Source: Kitasatospora purpeofusca (GTDB lineage: Bacteria; Actinomycetota; Actinomycetes; Streptomycetales; Streptomycetaceae). Taken from it: a DNA stretch of 64,000 bases. The notes under the pieces are model-generated. The model saw nothing but the letters and a program-made list of their open reading frames with translations, had not been told where the DNA came from and did not search any database. The DNA lies in contig NZ_JODS01000020.1 in the NCBI RefSeq assembly GCF_000718025.1, positions 1-64,000 on the forward strand, given 5' to 3'. Each line of letters begins with the position of its first letter. Position 1 is the first letter of the stretch. Of this stretch, positions 8,069-16,644 are shown in pieces. The position numbers were made by a program, and so were the translations under genes.

Positions 8069-8074
8069 TAGCGT
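8069..8074 (+). promoter_or_regulatory. -10 element (TAGCGT), probable leaderless start
   Basis: TAGCGT is followed by a 7-nt spacer and the ATG at 8082. The purine-rich GGGGGGAG before it lies too far from the ATG to be its ribosome site. Confidence 0.5.
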
Positions 8075-8081
8075 CTGCACC

Positions 8082-8687
8082 ATGTCTGATGCCGCGCAGC
8101 CCACCATTGCCGAGGTACGCGCCGCCGCCGAGGCGGTCAAGGCCGCCATCGACCGTCATCTGGAAGCGGTGTCAAGCCCCAGCGCAGCGGACGATTCCGC
8201 TGTGTCCACCGCCTACGAGCAGCTCGCGACGGCGGCCATCGCGTACGACCAACTCCTGTACGAGGTCTACGACGAGGTGACCCCCTTCGAGGTCCCCGGC
8301 GACGAGGGCCCGGGCGGGTTCCACGGGCCCGAACAGCCCGAGGCGATCAGCGTGCTGATCCGCCGCGACTACCACATCGTCGACCCGAAGCGGCTGCGTG
8401 CCCAGGCCGAGCGGCTGGACGACTCGCTGACCCCGGAGGGGGCCGCGGGCGACGGGGTGAACGCGGCGATCGGCGTGCTGTTCGGCGAGTTCGAGCCGGA
8501 CGAGATCGCCGCCCGCAGCGAGGAGTTCGGGCTGGAGGAGGGCGACTCGACGCTCTGGGTGGCGGCGGCCGAGCCGAGCGAGCCGGGGGAGTGGCTGCCG
8601 GAGCCGTTCGAGCACGCGGACCCGCAGCTGCTGATCTGCCGCTTCGACGTCAGCGAGGTCTACGACGACGAGGACCTCGACGACTGA
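8082..8687 (+). CDS. Conserved acidic protein of unknown function
   Basis: A 201-aa cytosolic, strongly acidic protein, not assigned to a named family. It is helical at the N-terminus (AEVRAAAEAVKAAIDRHLEAV), has a middle part EAISVLIRRDYHIVDPKRLRAQAERL, and ends with an acidic tail rich in Asp/Glu. There is no signal peptide, membrane helix or Cys cluster. It seems to be leaderless. A convergent terminator lies 16 bp after its stop. I know similar proteins only as streptomycete hypotheticals. Confidence 0.8.
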   Translation: MSDAAQPTIAEVRAAAEAVKAAIDRHLEAVSSPSAADDSAVSTAYEQLATAAIAYDQLLYEVYDEVTPFEVPGDEGPGGFHGPEQPEAISVLIRRDYHIVDPKRLRAQAERLDDSLTPEGAAGDGVNAAIGVLFGEFEPDEIAARSEEFGLEEGDSTLWVAAAEPSEPGEWLPEPFEHADPQLLICRFDVSEVYDDEDLDD

Positions 8688-8703
8688 CCGCTGTCCCGTG
8701 TCC

Positions 8704-8730
8704 GCCCCGCGCGCCCGGCGCGCGCGGGGC
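8704..8730. terminator. Convergent terminator
   Basis: GCCCCGCGCGC and GCGCGCGGGGC arms (11 bp, 5-nt loop) lie between two genes that end toward each other (8687 and 8740), so the hairpin probably serves both. Confidence 0.75.
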
Positions 8731-8739
8731 GGGGCCCGC

Positions 8740-9378
8740 TCAGCCGGCGGCGGCGCCGAGCTGGGCGAGGAGGGTGGTGTTGTCCTCGATGTGCCAGTCC
8801 TCGGTGATCCGCCGCGCGCCGACGTGCTGGATGTCGATCGCGGCGAACTCCACGGCCTGCCCGCGACCGGCCCGCCCCTGGAACACCCCGGTGAAGTGCC
8901 CCCGGAACACCAGCCGGGCGGTGAGCTTGTCCCCCGTGACCAGGAGGTCGGCCAGCTCGCAGCGGAGGTCGGGCACGGCCGCCCGGAAGGCGCGCGAGGC
9001 GACGGCCGGGCCGGTGGGGCCCTGCGGCCGCCCGGCCGGGAGGGTGTTGTCCCGGAAGTCCCGGTCGACGGCGGCGTCCAGGTAGCGCTGCTCCCCGGTG
9101 TTCCAGAAGGTGTAGAGCTGCTGGGCCAGCCGGATCTCCTGCGCGGCCCGGCGGGCCCCCAGCGAGCCGTCCACGGTGAGCGCCAGGGGCCGGACGAGGT
9201 CGGGCGAGCGGTCCACCAGCCGCCAGGCCCGGTCCGCCCCGGAGGCGGAGCCCCGGTCGGCGGAGTCGCGGGCGGTGGCGGCGGTCGCACCGCCGAGCAC
9301 GGCGCCGGCGGCGAGCAGGGCGGCCAGGGAGCCGGCCAGGGTGGCGGAGGCGGGGCGGAAGCGGCGCTTCGGACGCAT
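8740..9378 (-). CDS. Secreted SnoaL-like (ester cyclase/NTF2-fold) protein
   Basis: A 212-aa protein. The start at 9378 is preceded by GAGAGGA; a frame farther upstream lacks support. Residues 1 to about 36 form an export signal (MRPKRRFRP then a long hydrophobic stretch ending ATAATA). The rest is an NTF2-like domain of the SnoaL/ester cyclase kind: LYTFWNTGEQRYLDAAV, DNTLPAGRP, VTGDKLTARLVFRGHFTGVF and ITEDWHIEDNTTLLAQL. Cytosolic relatives cyclise polyketides or serve as small-molecule binding scaffolds. An exported copy is less usual and its substrate is unknown. It stands alone in its orientation. Confidence 0.8.
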   Translation of the reverse strand: MRPKRRFRPASATLAGSLAALLAAGAVLGGATAATARDSADRGSASGADRAWRLVDRSPDLVRPLALTVDGSLGARRAAQEIRLAQQLYTFWNTGEQRYLDAAVDRDFRDNTLPAGRPQGPTGPAVASRAFRAAVPDLRCELADLLVTGDKLTARLVFRGHFTGVFQGRAGRGQAVEFAAIDIQHVGARRITEDWHIEDNTTLLAQLGAAAG

Positions 9379-9553
9379 GATTTCGGACGTTCCTCTCGGG
9401 GTGCGGCCGGCGCGGAGGTGCGCGCCGGGGGACGTCCTCACCCTCCGTCGGCCCGGTGCCATGCGTCCAAGGCTTGCTTTCTACCGGAACGATGAATCCT
9501 GTTCATGGCGCGGGGACCGGGAGGTCGCCCCGGCCGGTGGCGCGCGCGAAGGC

Positions 9554-9599
9554 CGGAGGGCCCCCGGGTACGTCCGAGGACGTACCCGGGGGCCCTCCG
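9554..9599 (-). terminator. Long perfect terminator hairpin
   Basis: A 21-bp perfect stem (arms 9554-9574 and 9579-9599) with a 4-nt loop centred on the GAG at 9576. It lies 25 bp downstream of the RecD2-like gene, which it probably terminates. Confidence 0.85.
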
Positions 9600-9624
9600 T
9601 GCGGACCGGACGCCGTCCGGCCCG

Positions 9625-11916
9625 TCAGTACTCCTGCGCGGCGTTCTCGGCGAGGATCGCGCGCAGCCGCGTGGTGCGCGGCGCGGCCGGGCGCTCGGCG
9701 ACGGCCTGCGGGAGCGCCGGTCCGGCGGCGTGGACCACCGAGAGGTGCCGCTCGCCCCGGCCGAACGCGGTGTACACCCACTGCCGGCTGAGCGCCGCCG
9801 CCGCGTCGTCCGGCACGACCACCACCGCGCCCGGCCAGTGCCGGCCGACCGCCTGGTGGACGGTCAGCGCCCAGCCGTGCCGCAGCTTCTGGGCGTCGGC
9901 GGGCGCGACGGTGCGGCGGGTGCCGTCCGGGTACTCCAGGTGCAGGCCGGCGGCGTCGCCGTCGACCACCCGGGCCAGCCGGGTGTGGCCGGGCGCGGGC
10001 GAGTCGGCGACCCGGTCGCCCGGGTCGAAGCCGGCGAACCGGCCCGGGCCGGGGTTGAGCCTGGCCTTGGCGGCCGCGTTCAGCGCGCGGGTGCCGGCCC
10101 CGCCGCCGTGGCCCGGGGTGAGCAGGACGACCTGCTCGGACGGGATGCCGAGGGCGCGGGGGATGGAGTCGGTGAGCAGCTGGACGGCGCGGTGGACGGC
10201 CTCCCCGCTGTCCTTGGCGGTCAGGATGACCACCTCCTTGTCCGGTGCCTCGACCGGCTGGAGCTCGCCGATGCCGACGCCGGAGACCAGCTCGCCGATC
10301 GGGCCGAAGTCCGGGGTGCGGGAGGCGACGGCCGGGCAGACCTTGGCGGTGAGCAGGTCGGCGAAGAACCGGCCGGGACCGGCGGACCACAGCTGGCCCG
10401 GGTCGCCGCTGAGCACCAGGCGGGTGCCGTCGGCCAGCGACTCCAGCAGGGTGGCGGCCAGCTCGACGTCCAGCAGCGGGGCGTCCAGCACAACCAGGAG
10501 GTCGAGTGCGAGCGTGCCGTCGGGGGACCGGCCGGGACCGGCGGCGCCGGCGAGCAGCTCGGCCAGCGTGGCGACGGGCGCGGGGGCCGGGGTGTCGGCG
10601 AGCGGGGCGAGCGCGGCGAAGGCGGCCCGGCCGTGGTCGGTCCAGGTGGCGGCCCAGGCGCGCAGCCCGAGGCCGGTGGCCGCGGCCAGCAGGGCGGCCG
10701 GTTCGGCGCGGGCGGCCTCGCCGCCGGTGTGCAGCACGAGCGCGCTCCCGGCGGCAGCCCGGACCAGGGCGGCCGCGGAGGAGGACGGGGCGGCCTCGGC
10801 GGCGGCCTCCCAGGCGGCCGGGCCGGGCGCGGCGGGTGCCTGCGGGGCGGCGTCGGCGGCGTCCTCCGCGTCCGCGCCGTCCGCGTCCTCGGCCGCTTCC
10901 GCCGCGTCCTTGTCGGCAGCCTCCGCGACGGTGTCGGCCGCGGCTCCCTCGGCGGACTCCTCGTGCTCCGCCTGCTCCTCCTGGTCCTCCTGGTCCTCGC
11001 CGGGCACGAAGGTGGACATCAGCCGGACCAGGCCGTCCGCCAGACTCTCCTCCGCCAGCGCGAGGCGCTCCAGGGCGAGCAGCGTCCTGGTCGGCGGCTC
11101 GTCCTCGTCGTCCCCGCCCGCCGCGTGCGCCTCGGCGCCGGTGAGTTCCTCCTGGAACGGCATCGCCCGGCCGTCGAGCACCGCGGCCTGGACGGCGGCG
11201 GCGGAGTCCGGCACCCCGAGGCGCTCCAGCCCGGCGGTCACCTCGCCGATCTCCAGGGCGGAGTGGCCGCGCAGCGCCGCCTGCTCCAGCAACCAGCCGA
11301 CCAGGGCCTGCGCGCGGCGCTGGTCGCCCGGGCCGGCCGCCGGGCCGAGCAGGCCGCGGGCGAAGCCGTCCGCGTGCTCGGGGCGGACACCGGGCAGGGA
11401 GAGCACGGCCCACGGGTCCTCGCGGAGCTGCTCGGCCGCGCCGTCGCCGAACAGCGACACCGCGGCGGCGGCCAGCTCGGCCGGGGCACCGCCCGCGCCG
11501 AGCACCTCGGCGGTCGCGCGGAGCGCCTGTGCCCGCTGCTCGTCGGTCACCACCCGGTCGGTGCCGGTGCCGGTGCCGTCGGCGGGGGTGGCGGGAGCCG
11601 CCCCGGCCTCCGGCGCGGAGGCGGGGGAGGAGGCCGAGGACGCGGCGGCGTTCGGGCCGGAGCGGCCCACCGAGCGGACCCGCTCGGCCAGCGCCGCGAC
11701 GGCGGCCGCCCGGTCCGCGGCGTCGCCGCCGGGACCGGGCGCGTCCGGTGACCCCGCGTCGGCCGACTCCCCGTCCACCGCGCCCGCGTCCGTGTCGGCC
11801 GCCGCGGCCGCCGCCTCCGCCGGGCCCGGCTCCGCCGATGCCTGTGCGGGCACGGCGCCGCCCGTGTCCGGGCTCATCGAGGACTCCTCCGGGGCGCCGT
11901 TCTCCGCGTCAGTCAT
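9625..11916 (-). CDS. RecD2-like helicase homologue with all ATPase motifs degenerate
   Basis: A 763-aa protein with RecD2/ExoV-alpha layout. ATG at 11916 has GGAG 7 nt upstream. Residues about 80-230 look like the helix-hairpin-helix and winged part of RecD2. An Ala/Asp/Glu-rich insert of about 80 residues follows. The C-terminal half aligns with the helicase core, but the Walker A position reads LHTGGEAARAEP with no GKT/S, and the Walker B position reads LVVLDAPLLD instead of DE. Motif III is GDPGQL, motif V is TVHQAVGRHW and motif VI is VYTAFGRGER. The fold can still be followed (ARLNPGPGRFAGFDPGDRV, ALTVHQ). It is therefore probably a DNA-binding or scaffold protein without ATPase activity. 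The aldo/keto reductase gene lies 152 bp upstream on the same strand. Confidence 0.8.
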   Translation of the reverse strand: MTDAENGAPEESSMSPDTGGAVPAQASAEPGPAEAAAAAADTDAGAVDGESADAGSPDAPGPGGDAADRAAAVAALAERVRSVGRSGPNAAASSASSPASAPEAGAAPATPADGTGTGTDRVVTDEQRAQALRATAEVLGAGGAPAELAAAAVSLFGDGAAEQLREDPWAVLSLPGVRPEHADGFARGLLGPAAGPGDQRRAQALVGWLLEQAALRGHSALEIGEVTAGLERLGVPDSAAAVQAAVLDGRAMPFQEELTGAEAHAAGGDDEDEPPTRTLLALERLALAEESLADGLVRLMSTFVPGEDQEDQEEQAEHEESAEGAAADTVAEAADKDAAEAAEDADGADAEDAADAAPQAPAAPGPAAWEAAAEAAPSSSAAALVRAAAGSALVLHTGGEAARAEPAALLAAATGLGLRAWAATWTDHGRAAFAALAPLADTPAPAPVATLAELLAGAAGPGRSPDGTLALDLLVVLDAPLLDVELAATLLESLADGTRLVLSGDPGQLWSAGPGRFFADLLTAKVCPAVASRTPDFGPIGELVSGVGIGELQPVEAPDKEVVILTAKDSGEAVHRAVQLLTDSIPRALGIPSEQVVLLTPGHGGGAGTRALNAAAKARLNPGPGRFAGFDPGDRVADSPAPGHTRLARVVDGDAAGLHLEYPDGTRRTVAPADAQKLRHGWALTVHQAVGRHWPGAVVVVPDDAAAALSRQWVYTAFGRGERHLSVVHAAGPALPQAVAERPAAPRTTRLRAILAENAAQEY

Positions 11917-12068
11917 CGTCCGCTCCACAAAAGCTCAACTCCACTGCTGGGTACCGGCCGCCCCGTGCTGCGGGCGGTCGGCTGTTCGGGCCGGTCCGGG
12001 GCCGCTCTGGGCGGCCGGCTCGGCGGTCGGTCGGTTCGGGCAGGCTCGGGCGCGGGGTCGAGCGACCG

Positions 12069-13046
12069 CTACAGCTCGCTCCACCCCTGGTCGGGGTAGC
12101 GGTGGACCGGCGCCGAGATGTCGTCGAGCGCACCGCGGATCTCCTCCGGAAGCGTAAGCGCCTCCACCGACAGCGCCGCCTGCAGCTGCGCCACCGTGCG
12201 GGCCCCGACCAGTGCGCTCGCCACCCCGGGGCGGTCCCGGACCCAGGCGAGCGCGACCGCCAGCGGGCTGCTGGCGAGCCCGTCGGCGGCGGTGGCGACG
12301 GCGTCCACGATCCGCCGCGGACGCTCCCCGAGGTACGGCTGGACGAACCCCGACAGGTAGGGCGAGGCGCCGCGCGAGTCCTGCGGGAGGCCGTGCCGGT
12401 ACTTGCCGGTCAGCACGCCGCGCCCGAGCGGGGAGGCGGCGAGCAGCCCGACCCCGGAGTCCTTCGCGGCGGGCAGGGCCTCCCGTTCGATGCCGCGCTG
12501 GAGCAGCGAGTACTCCAGCTGCGCCCCGGCCAGCGGCACCCGCCCGTGATGGGCGTTCTGCCAGGTGGCGGCCTTGGCCAGCTGCCAGCCGCTGAAGTCG
12601 CAGACCCCGACGTAGCGGGCCCGGCCGGAGGAGACGGCGATGTCGAGGGCGCTGAGGGTCTCCTCGACGGGGGTGGCCGGGTCGAAGGCGTGCACCTGCC
12701 ACAGGTCGACGTAGTCGGTGCCGAGCCGGCGCAGCGAGGCGTCGAGCGCGGCGAGCAGGTGTCCGCGCGAGCCGTCGAAGCGGCGGGCGGCCGGGACGCT
12801 GCCGGCCTTGGTGGCGATGACCAGGTCGGAGCGGGGGACGAGGCTGTCGGTCAGCCGGGAGAGCAGGTACTCGGCGTCGCCGTCGGCGTAGACGTCGGCC
12901 GTGTCGACGAGGTTTCCGCCCGCGTCGACGAACTCCTTGAGCTGCTCCGCGGCCTCCTGCTCGTCGGTGGCGCGGCCCCAGGTCATGGTGCCGAGGCCGA
13001 GCCGGGAGACCTGCAGCCCGGTGCGGCCGAGGTGACGCTTTTCCAT
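12069..13046 (-). CDS. Aldo/keto reductase
   Basis: A 325-aa NADPH-dependent oxidoreductase with the (beta/alpha)8 AKR fold. MEKRHLGRTGLQVSRLGLGTMTWG opens the protein. The catalytic residues are in place: Asp and Tyr in VDTADVYADG, Lys in IATKAG and His in WQVHAFD. The cofactor segment near the C-terminus is ALVGARTVAQLQ. Start ATG at 13046 has GAGGGG 8 nt upstream. Physiological substrate unknown; the YDL124/Tas-like subgroup reduces aldehydes and ketones. It is transcribed toward the RecD2-like gene and away from the F420-type oxidoreductase. Confidence 0.92.
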   Translation of the reverse strand: MEKRHLGRTGLQVSRLGLGTMTWGRATDEQEAAEQLKEFVDAGGNLVDTADVYADGDAEYLLSRLTDSLVPRSDLVIATKAGSVPAARRFDGSRGHLLAALDASLRRLGTDYVDLWQVHAFDPATPVEETLSALDIAVSSGRARYVGVCDFSGWQLAKAATWQNAHHGRVPLAGAQLEYSLLQRGIEREALPAAKDSGVGLLAASPLGRGVLTGKYRHGLPQDSRGASPYLSGFVQPYLGERPRRIVDAVATAADGLASSPLAVALAWVRDRPGVASALVGARTVAQLQAALSVEALTLPEEIRGALDDISAPVHRYPDQGWSEL

Positions 13047-13379
13047 CGGACGTGCCCCTCTTACTGGCCGTAGGTGCGGTGGCGGCGCGGCGCCACCGGC
13101 CGGCACCGCGGCCGCACGGCCGGGACGACGGGGGACGAACGCGCAGGTGGGGCGAGGCGCCTCCACGTCGGCTGAGCGTAGCGGCCGGTGCCCGGGCAGG
13201 TGTGCAGACCCGCAGGACGACCCCGGCCCCCGACGCGGCGCGCCCCGGCCCCCGCCGCAGGACGACCCCGGCTCCCGCCACGCGGCCGGAATGTGACCCG
13301 GCCCACTCCTACCGGCCAGTAGCATGTCCGCCGGACGCGCCGCTACCCTCACGAAACAACCGACTGGAAGGCAGTGCCC
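13047..13379. other. Divergent promoter region with a direct repeat
   Basis: A 333-bp gap between divergent genes. It contains a 17-bp perfect direct repeat (CGCAGGACGACCCCGGC at 13211 and 13256) that continues imperfectly for about 12 more bases. A TAGCAT -10-like element sits at 13320-13325 for the rightward gene. No gene is seen. Confidence 0.55.
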
Positions 13380-14438
13380 ATGCGACTCGGCATCAACCTC
13401 GGCTACTGGGGACTCGGCATGGACGCCGACAACATCGCCGTCGCCCAGGAGGCCGACCGGCTCGGCTACTCGGTCTGCTGGGCCGCCGAGGCCTACGGTT
13501 CGGACGCGGCCACCGTGCTGTCCTTCGTCGCCGCCCGGACCGAGCGGATCGACGTGGGCTCGGCGATCTTCCAGATCCCGGCCCGCACCCCCGCGATGAC
13601 CGCGATGACCGCCGCCACCCTGGACACCCTTTCGGGCGGCCGCTTCCGGCTCGGCCTCGGCGTCTCCGGCCCCCAGGTCTCCGAGGGCTGGTACGGCGTG
13701 AAGTTCGACAAGCCGCTGGCCCGCACCCGGGAGTACGTGGAGATCATCCGCAAGGCGATGTCCCGCGAGCGGCTGGTCCACGAGGGCGAGCACTGGACGC
13801 TGCCGCTGCCCGGCGGCCCCGGCAAGCCGATCAAGCTCACCGTGCACCCGGTGCGCGAGCACATCCCGCTGTACATCGCCGCCATCGGCCCGAAGAACCT
13901 GGAGCAGACCGGCGAGATCGCCGACGGCTGGCTCGGCATCTTCTTCGACCCGGCGCACGCCGCGCTCTCCCTCGACCCGCTGAAGGCCGGCCGGGTCCGG
14001 GCCGGCGCCGGGACCGGCCGGGAGTTCGAGGGCTTCGACGTCTGCCCCACCGTTGCCATCGCGGTCGGCGAGGACATCAAGGCGGGCGTCGACTCGCAGC
14101 GCTCGTACACCGCGCTCTACATCGGCGGCATGGGCAGCAAGGAGAAGAACTTCTACAACCAGCTGGCCCGGCGGATGGGTTACGAGCAGGCCGCCGACGA
14201 GGTCCAGGAGCGCTACCTGGCCAGGGACTACGCGGGCGCGGCCGCCGCCGTCCCGCACGAGCTGATCGACGCCACCTCGCTGATCGGCGACACCGCCCGG
14301 ATCGCCGACCGGATGCAGGCCTACGCCGACGCGGGCGTCACCACGCTCACCCTGGCCCCGGCCGGCTTCACCCTGGACGAGCGGATCACCGCGCTGCGCA
14401 CCGGCGTCGCGGCGCTGGAGCGGGCCGGCCTGGCCTGA
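13380..14438 (+). CDS. LLM class F420-dependent oxidoreductase
   Basis: A 352-aa flavin/F420-dependent monooxygenase-fold enzyme (luciferase-like TIM barrel). The start at 13380 is chosen because GGAAGG lies 9 nt upstream; a GTG two codons earlier is too close to it. Typical segments: MRLGINLGYWG, LGYSVCWAAEAYGSDA, ATLDTLSGGRFRLGLGVSGP, VREHIPLYIAAIGPKNL and a C-terminal GVTTLTLAPAGFTLDE. Such enzymes transfer hydride with reduced F420; the substrate is unknown. A strong hairpin separates it from the convergent corA gene. Confidence 0.9.
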   Translation: MRLGINLGYWGLGMDADNIAVAQEADRLGYSVCWAAEAYGSDAATVLSFVAARTERIDVGSAIFQIPARTPAMTAMTAATLDTLSGGRFRLGLGVSGPQVSEGWYGVKFDKPLARTREYVEIIRKAMSRERLVHEGEHWTLPLPGGPGKPIKLTVHPVREHIPLYIAAIGPKNLEQTGEIADGWLGIFFDPAHAALSLDPLKAGRVRAGAGTGREFEGFDVCPTVAIAVGEDIKAGVDSQRSYTALYIGGMGSKEKNFYNQLARRMGYEQAADEVQERYLARDYAGAAAAVPHELIDATSLIGDTARIADRMQAYADAGVTTLTLAPAGFTLDERITALRTGVAALERAGLA

Positions 14439-14447
14439 CCGCCGCAC

Positions 14448-14484
14448 CCCGGGTGGCGCCGTCCGACCGGCGGCGCCACCCGGG
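14448..14484. terminator. Convergent terminator between LLM oxidoreductase and corA
   Basis: A perfect 14-bp stem (CCCGGGTGGCGCCG and its complement) with a 9-nt loop, 9 bp after one stop and 20 bp after the other. Confidence 0.8.
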
Positions 14485-14504
14485 CACGGACTGCCGCGCG
14501 AGCC

Positions 14505-15497
14505 CTACAGCCAGTCGTGCCGCTTGAACACCCGGTGCAGCAGCACACAGACCACCACCATCAGCGACACCGCCGCCGGGTAGCCCCAGGCCTGGTGCAG
14601 CTCGGGCATGTGGTCGAAGTTCATCCCGTACACGCCCGCGATCATCGTCGGCACGGCGGCCAGCGCCGCCCAGGCCGAGATCTTCCGCATGTCGTTGTTC
14701 TGCTGCACGCTGACCTGCGCCAGGTTGGCGGAGAGGATGTCCGAGAGCAGCCGGTCCATCCCCTCCACCTGGTCGTTGGCCCGGGCCAGGTGGTCGGAGA
14801 CGTCCCGCAGGTAGGGCAGCGCCTCGGCGCGGACGTAGGGCACCCCGCCGCGGTCCAGCCGCATCATCGGCTCGACCAGCGGGCCGGTGGCCCGGCGGAC
14901 GGTGACCAGCTGCCGCTTGTAGCCGTAGATCCGGCTCGCGACGTCCCGGCCCACCCGGCCGGGGGCGAACACGTCGGCCTCCAGCTCGTCGAGGTCCGCC
15001 TGGAGCCCGACCACCACGTCCACGTAGCCGTCCACCACCGCGTCGCAGACGGAGTGCAGCACGGCGCTCGGACCGTACTTGAGCACCTCCGGGTGCTCCT
15101 CCAGCTCGGCCCTCAGGTCGCCGAGCGGGCTGTCGGCGCCGTGCCGGACGGTCATCACGAAGTCGTCGCCGACGAACAGCATCACCTCGCCGCTGGTCAC
15201 CGCGTGGCCGCCGGGGTGGTAGCCGAGGGTCTTGAGCGCGACGAACAGCGAGTCCTGGTAGGCCTCCACCTTGGGCCGCTGGTGGGCGCCGACCGCGTCC
15301 TCCACGGCCAGCGGGTGCAGGCCGAACTCGTCGGAGACCTGGTCGAGTTCCTCGGCGGTCGGCTCGAACAGGCCTATCCAGACGAAGCCGCCGCGCCCCG
15401 CCTTGCGCGCGGCGGCGAGGGAGCCGGCCGGCCCGGCGGGCGTCGCGACCGGGCGGCCGTCCCGGTAGATGGCGCAGTGGACGATCATGCGCGCCAT
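14505..15497 (-). CDS. corA: CorA family magnesium/cobalt transport protein
   Basis: A 330-aa homopentameric divalent-cation channel. The cytoplasmic domain with a long coiled stalk helix occupies the first 270 residues, followed by two membrane helices. The invariant YGMNF motif (Gly-Met-Asn at about 291-293) ends TM1, and a basic tail (HRVFKRHDWL) follows TM2 as in the family. Start at 15497 (MARMIV) has AGGGG 5 nt upstream; an ATG three codons later is also possible. No magnesium-responsive leader is evident. Confidence 0.93.
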   Translation of the reverse strand: MARMIVHCAIYRDGRPVATPAGPAGSLAAARKAGRGGFVWIGLFEPTAEELDQVSDEFGLHPLAVEDAVGAHQRPKVEAYQDSLFVALKTLGYHPGGHAVTSGEVMLFVGDDFVMTVRHGADSPLGDLRAELEEHPEVLKYGPSAVLHSVCDAVVDGYVDVVVGLQADLDELEADVFAPGRVGRDVASRIYGYKRQLVTVRRATGPLVEPMMRLDRGGVPYVRAEALPYLRDVSDHLARANDQVEGMDRLLSDILSANLAQVSVQQNNDMRKISAWAALAAVPTMIAGVYGMNFDHMPELHQAWGYPAAVSLMVVVCVLLHRVFKRHDWL

Positions 15498-15700
15498 TCT
15501 CGCCCCTGGCGCCCGTCCGAAACATCCGCCGCGACGACGGTTCGCCCCGGCACCGGTCTCCCACGTCCCCCGCATCCCCTGCGTCCCCCGCGTTCTGCCC
15601 GCACCCCGGTCGGCGCCCCGGTCCGCACACGCTCGTCAACACCCCGCCGCAGCGCCCCGACCAAGATCCGCAAGTCCTCCCGCCCCGGTCCGGGAGGCCG

Positions 15701-15706
15701 TAGGGT
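15701..15706 (+). promoter_or_regulatory. -10 element (TAGGGT), leaderless phosphatase transcript
   Basis: TAGGGT, then 6 nt (GGGCCC), then ATG at 15713, with no Shine-Dalgarno sequence between. Confidence 0.55.
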
Positions 15707-15712
15707 GGGCCC

Positions 15713-16450
15713 ATGCCCACCCTGCTGCTCGTCCGCCACGGCCGATCCACCGCGAACACCGCCGGAATCCTGGCCGGTTGGACGCCGGGGGTGGAGCTCG
15801 ACGACACCGGGCGCGCCCAGGCCGCCGCGCTCGCCGACCGGCTCGCCCCGGTCCCGCTGGTCCAGGCGGTCAGCAGCCCGCTGGAGCGCTGTCGGCAGAC
15901 CCTGGAACCGCTGCTCGCCGCCCGCCCCGGGCTGGCCGGTCCCGAGCGCGGCGGCGCCGCGCCGGGCGAGCCCGCGCTGGACGAGCGGCTCGGCGAGTGC
16001 CACTACGGGGAGTGGACCGGCCGCCCGCTGGCCGAGCTGGCCAAGGAGCCGCTCTGGCGCACCGTCCAGGACCACGCGGCGGCCGCGGCCTTCCCCGGCG
16101 GCGAGTCGCTGCGCGAGCTGAGCCACCGCACCGTCGACGCGGTCCGCGAGTGGAACGAGAAGATCGCCGCCGAGCACGGCGAGGACGCGGTCTGGATCGC
16201 CTGTTCGCACGGCGACGTGATCAAGGCCGTGGTGGCCGACGCGCTGGGCCTGCACCTCGACCACTTCCAGCGGATCAACGTCGACCCCTGCTCGGTCACC
16301 GCGATCCGCTACACCGCGCGCCGCCCGTTCGTGCTGCGGATGGGCGACACCGGCGACCTCGCCCCCCTCGCCCCGCGGCCCGCCGCCCACCCCGGCCGGG
16401 CCGACGCGGGCGGGGACGCCGTGGTCGGCGGTTCCACCGGCGCGGCCTGA
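15713..16450 (+). CDS. Histidine phosphatase (MSMEG_4193-like)
   Basis: A 245-aa phosphoglycerate-mutase-fold phosphatase. The catalytic RHG is at residues 8-10 (LLVRHGRSTAN), the second catalytic His is in ACSHGDVIKA, and the acidic residue lies in ECHYGEW. Mycobacteria carry the same block: a phosphatase, a DUF3090 protein and a kinase-like protein near mshC. A role linked to mycothiol metabolism has been suggested by that conservation only. The last 40 residues are a low-complexity Ala/Gly/Pro tail. First gene of the block. Confidence 0.9.
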   Translation: MPTLLLVRHGRSTANTAGILAGWTPGVELDDTGRAQAAALADRLAPVPLVQAVSSPLERCRQTLEPLLAARPGLAGPERGGAAPGEPALDERLGECHYGEWTGRPLAELAKEPLWRTVQDHAAAAAFPGGESLRELSHRTVDAVREWNEKIAAEHGEDAVWIACSHGDVIKAVVADALGLHLDHFQRINVDPCSVTAIRYTARRPFVLRMGDTGDLAPLAPRPAAHPGRADAGGDAVVGGSTGAA

Positions 16451-16526
16451 GCCGACAGATCCAGGAGGCGGACCCCGAGCCGCCCGCCCCCCCGGGCTCG
16501 GCTCCCCGGCCCGGCCCGGGAGGTCG

Positions 16527-16532
16527 TAGGGT
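16527..16532 (+). promoter_or_regulatory. -10 element (TAGGGT) upstream of the DUF3090 gene
   Basis: TAGGGT lies 112 nt before the GTG start of the DUF3090 gene and would give a leader of about 105 nt. The block may therefore be transcribed independently of the phosphatase. Confidence 0.4.
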
Positions 16533-16644
16533 GACCAGTGGGCCCCGGCGCACCCCGCCGCGCACCCCGGGACCACCGGGCCCGACCCCGAACCCCGTGG
16601 CGTCCCCGACGTCCACGACGATCGATACGATCCGGAGCGAGAGC

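Noticed and set aside
12069..14447. A 792-codon minus-strand frame continuing upstream of the aldo/keto reductase
   Set aside because: Only the last 325 codons encode the reductase. The upstream part is antisense to the LLM oxidoreductase and the promoter gap and shows shadow composition.
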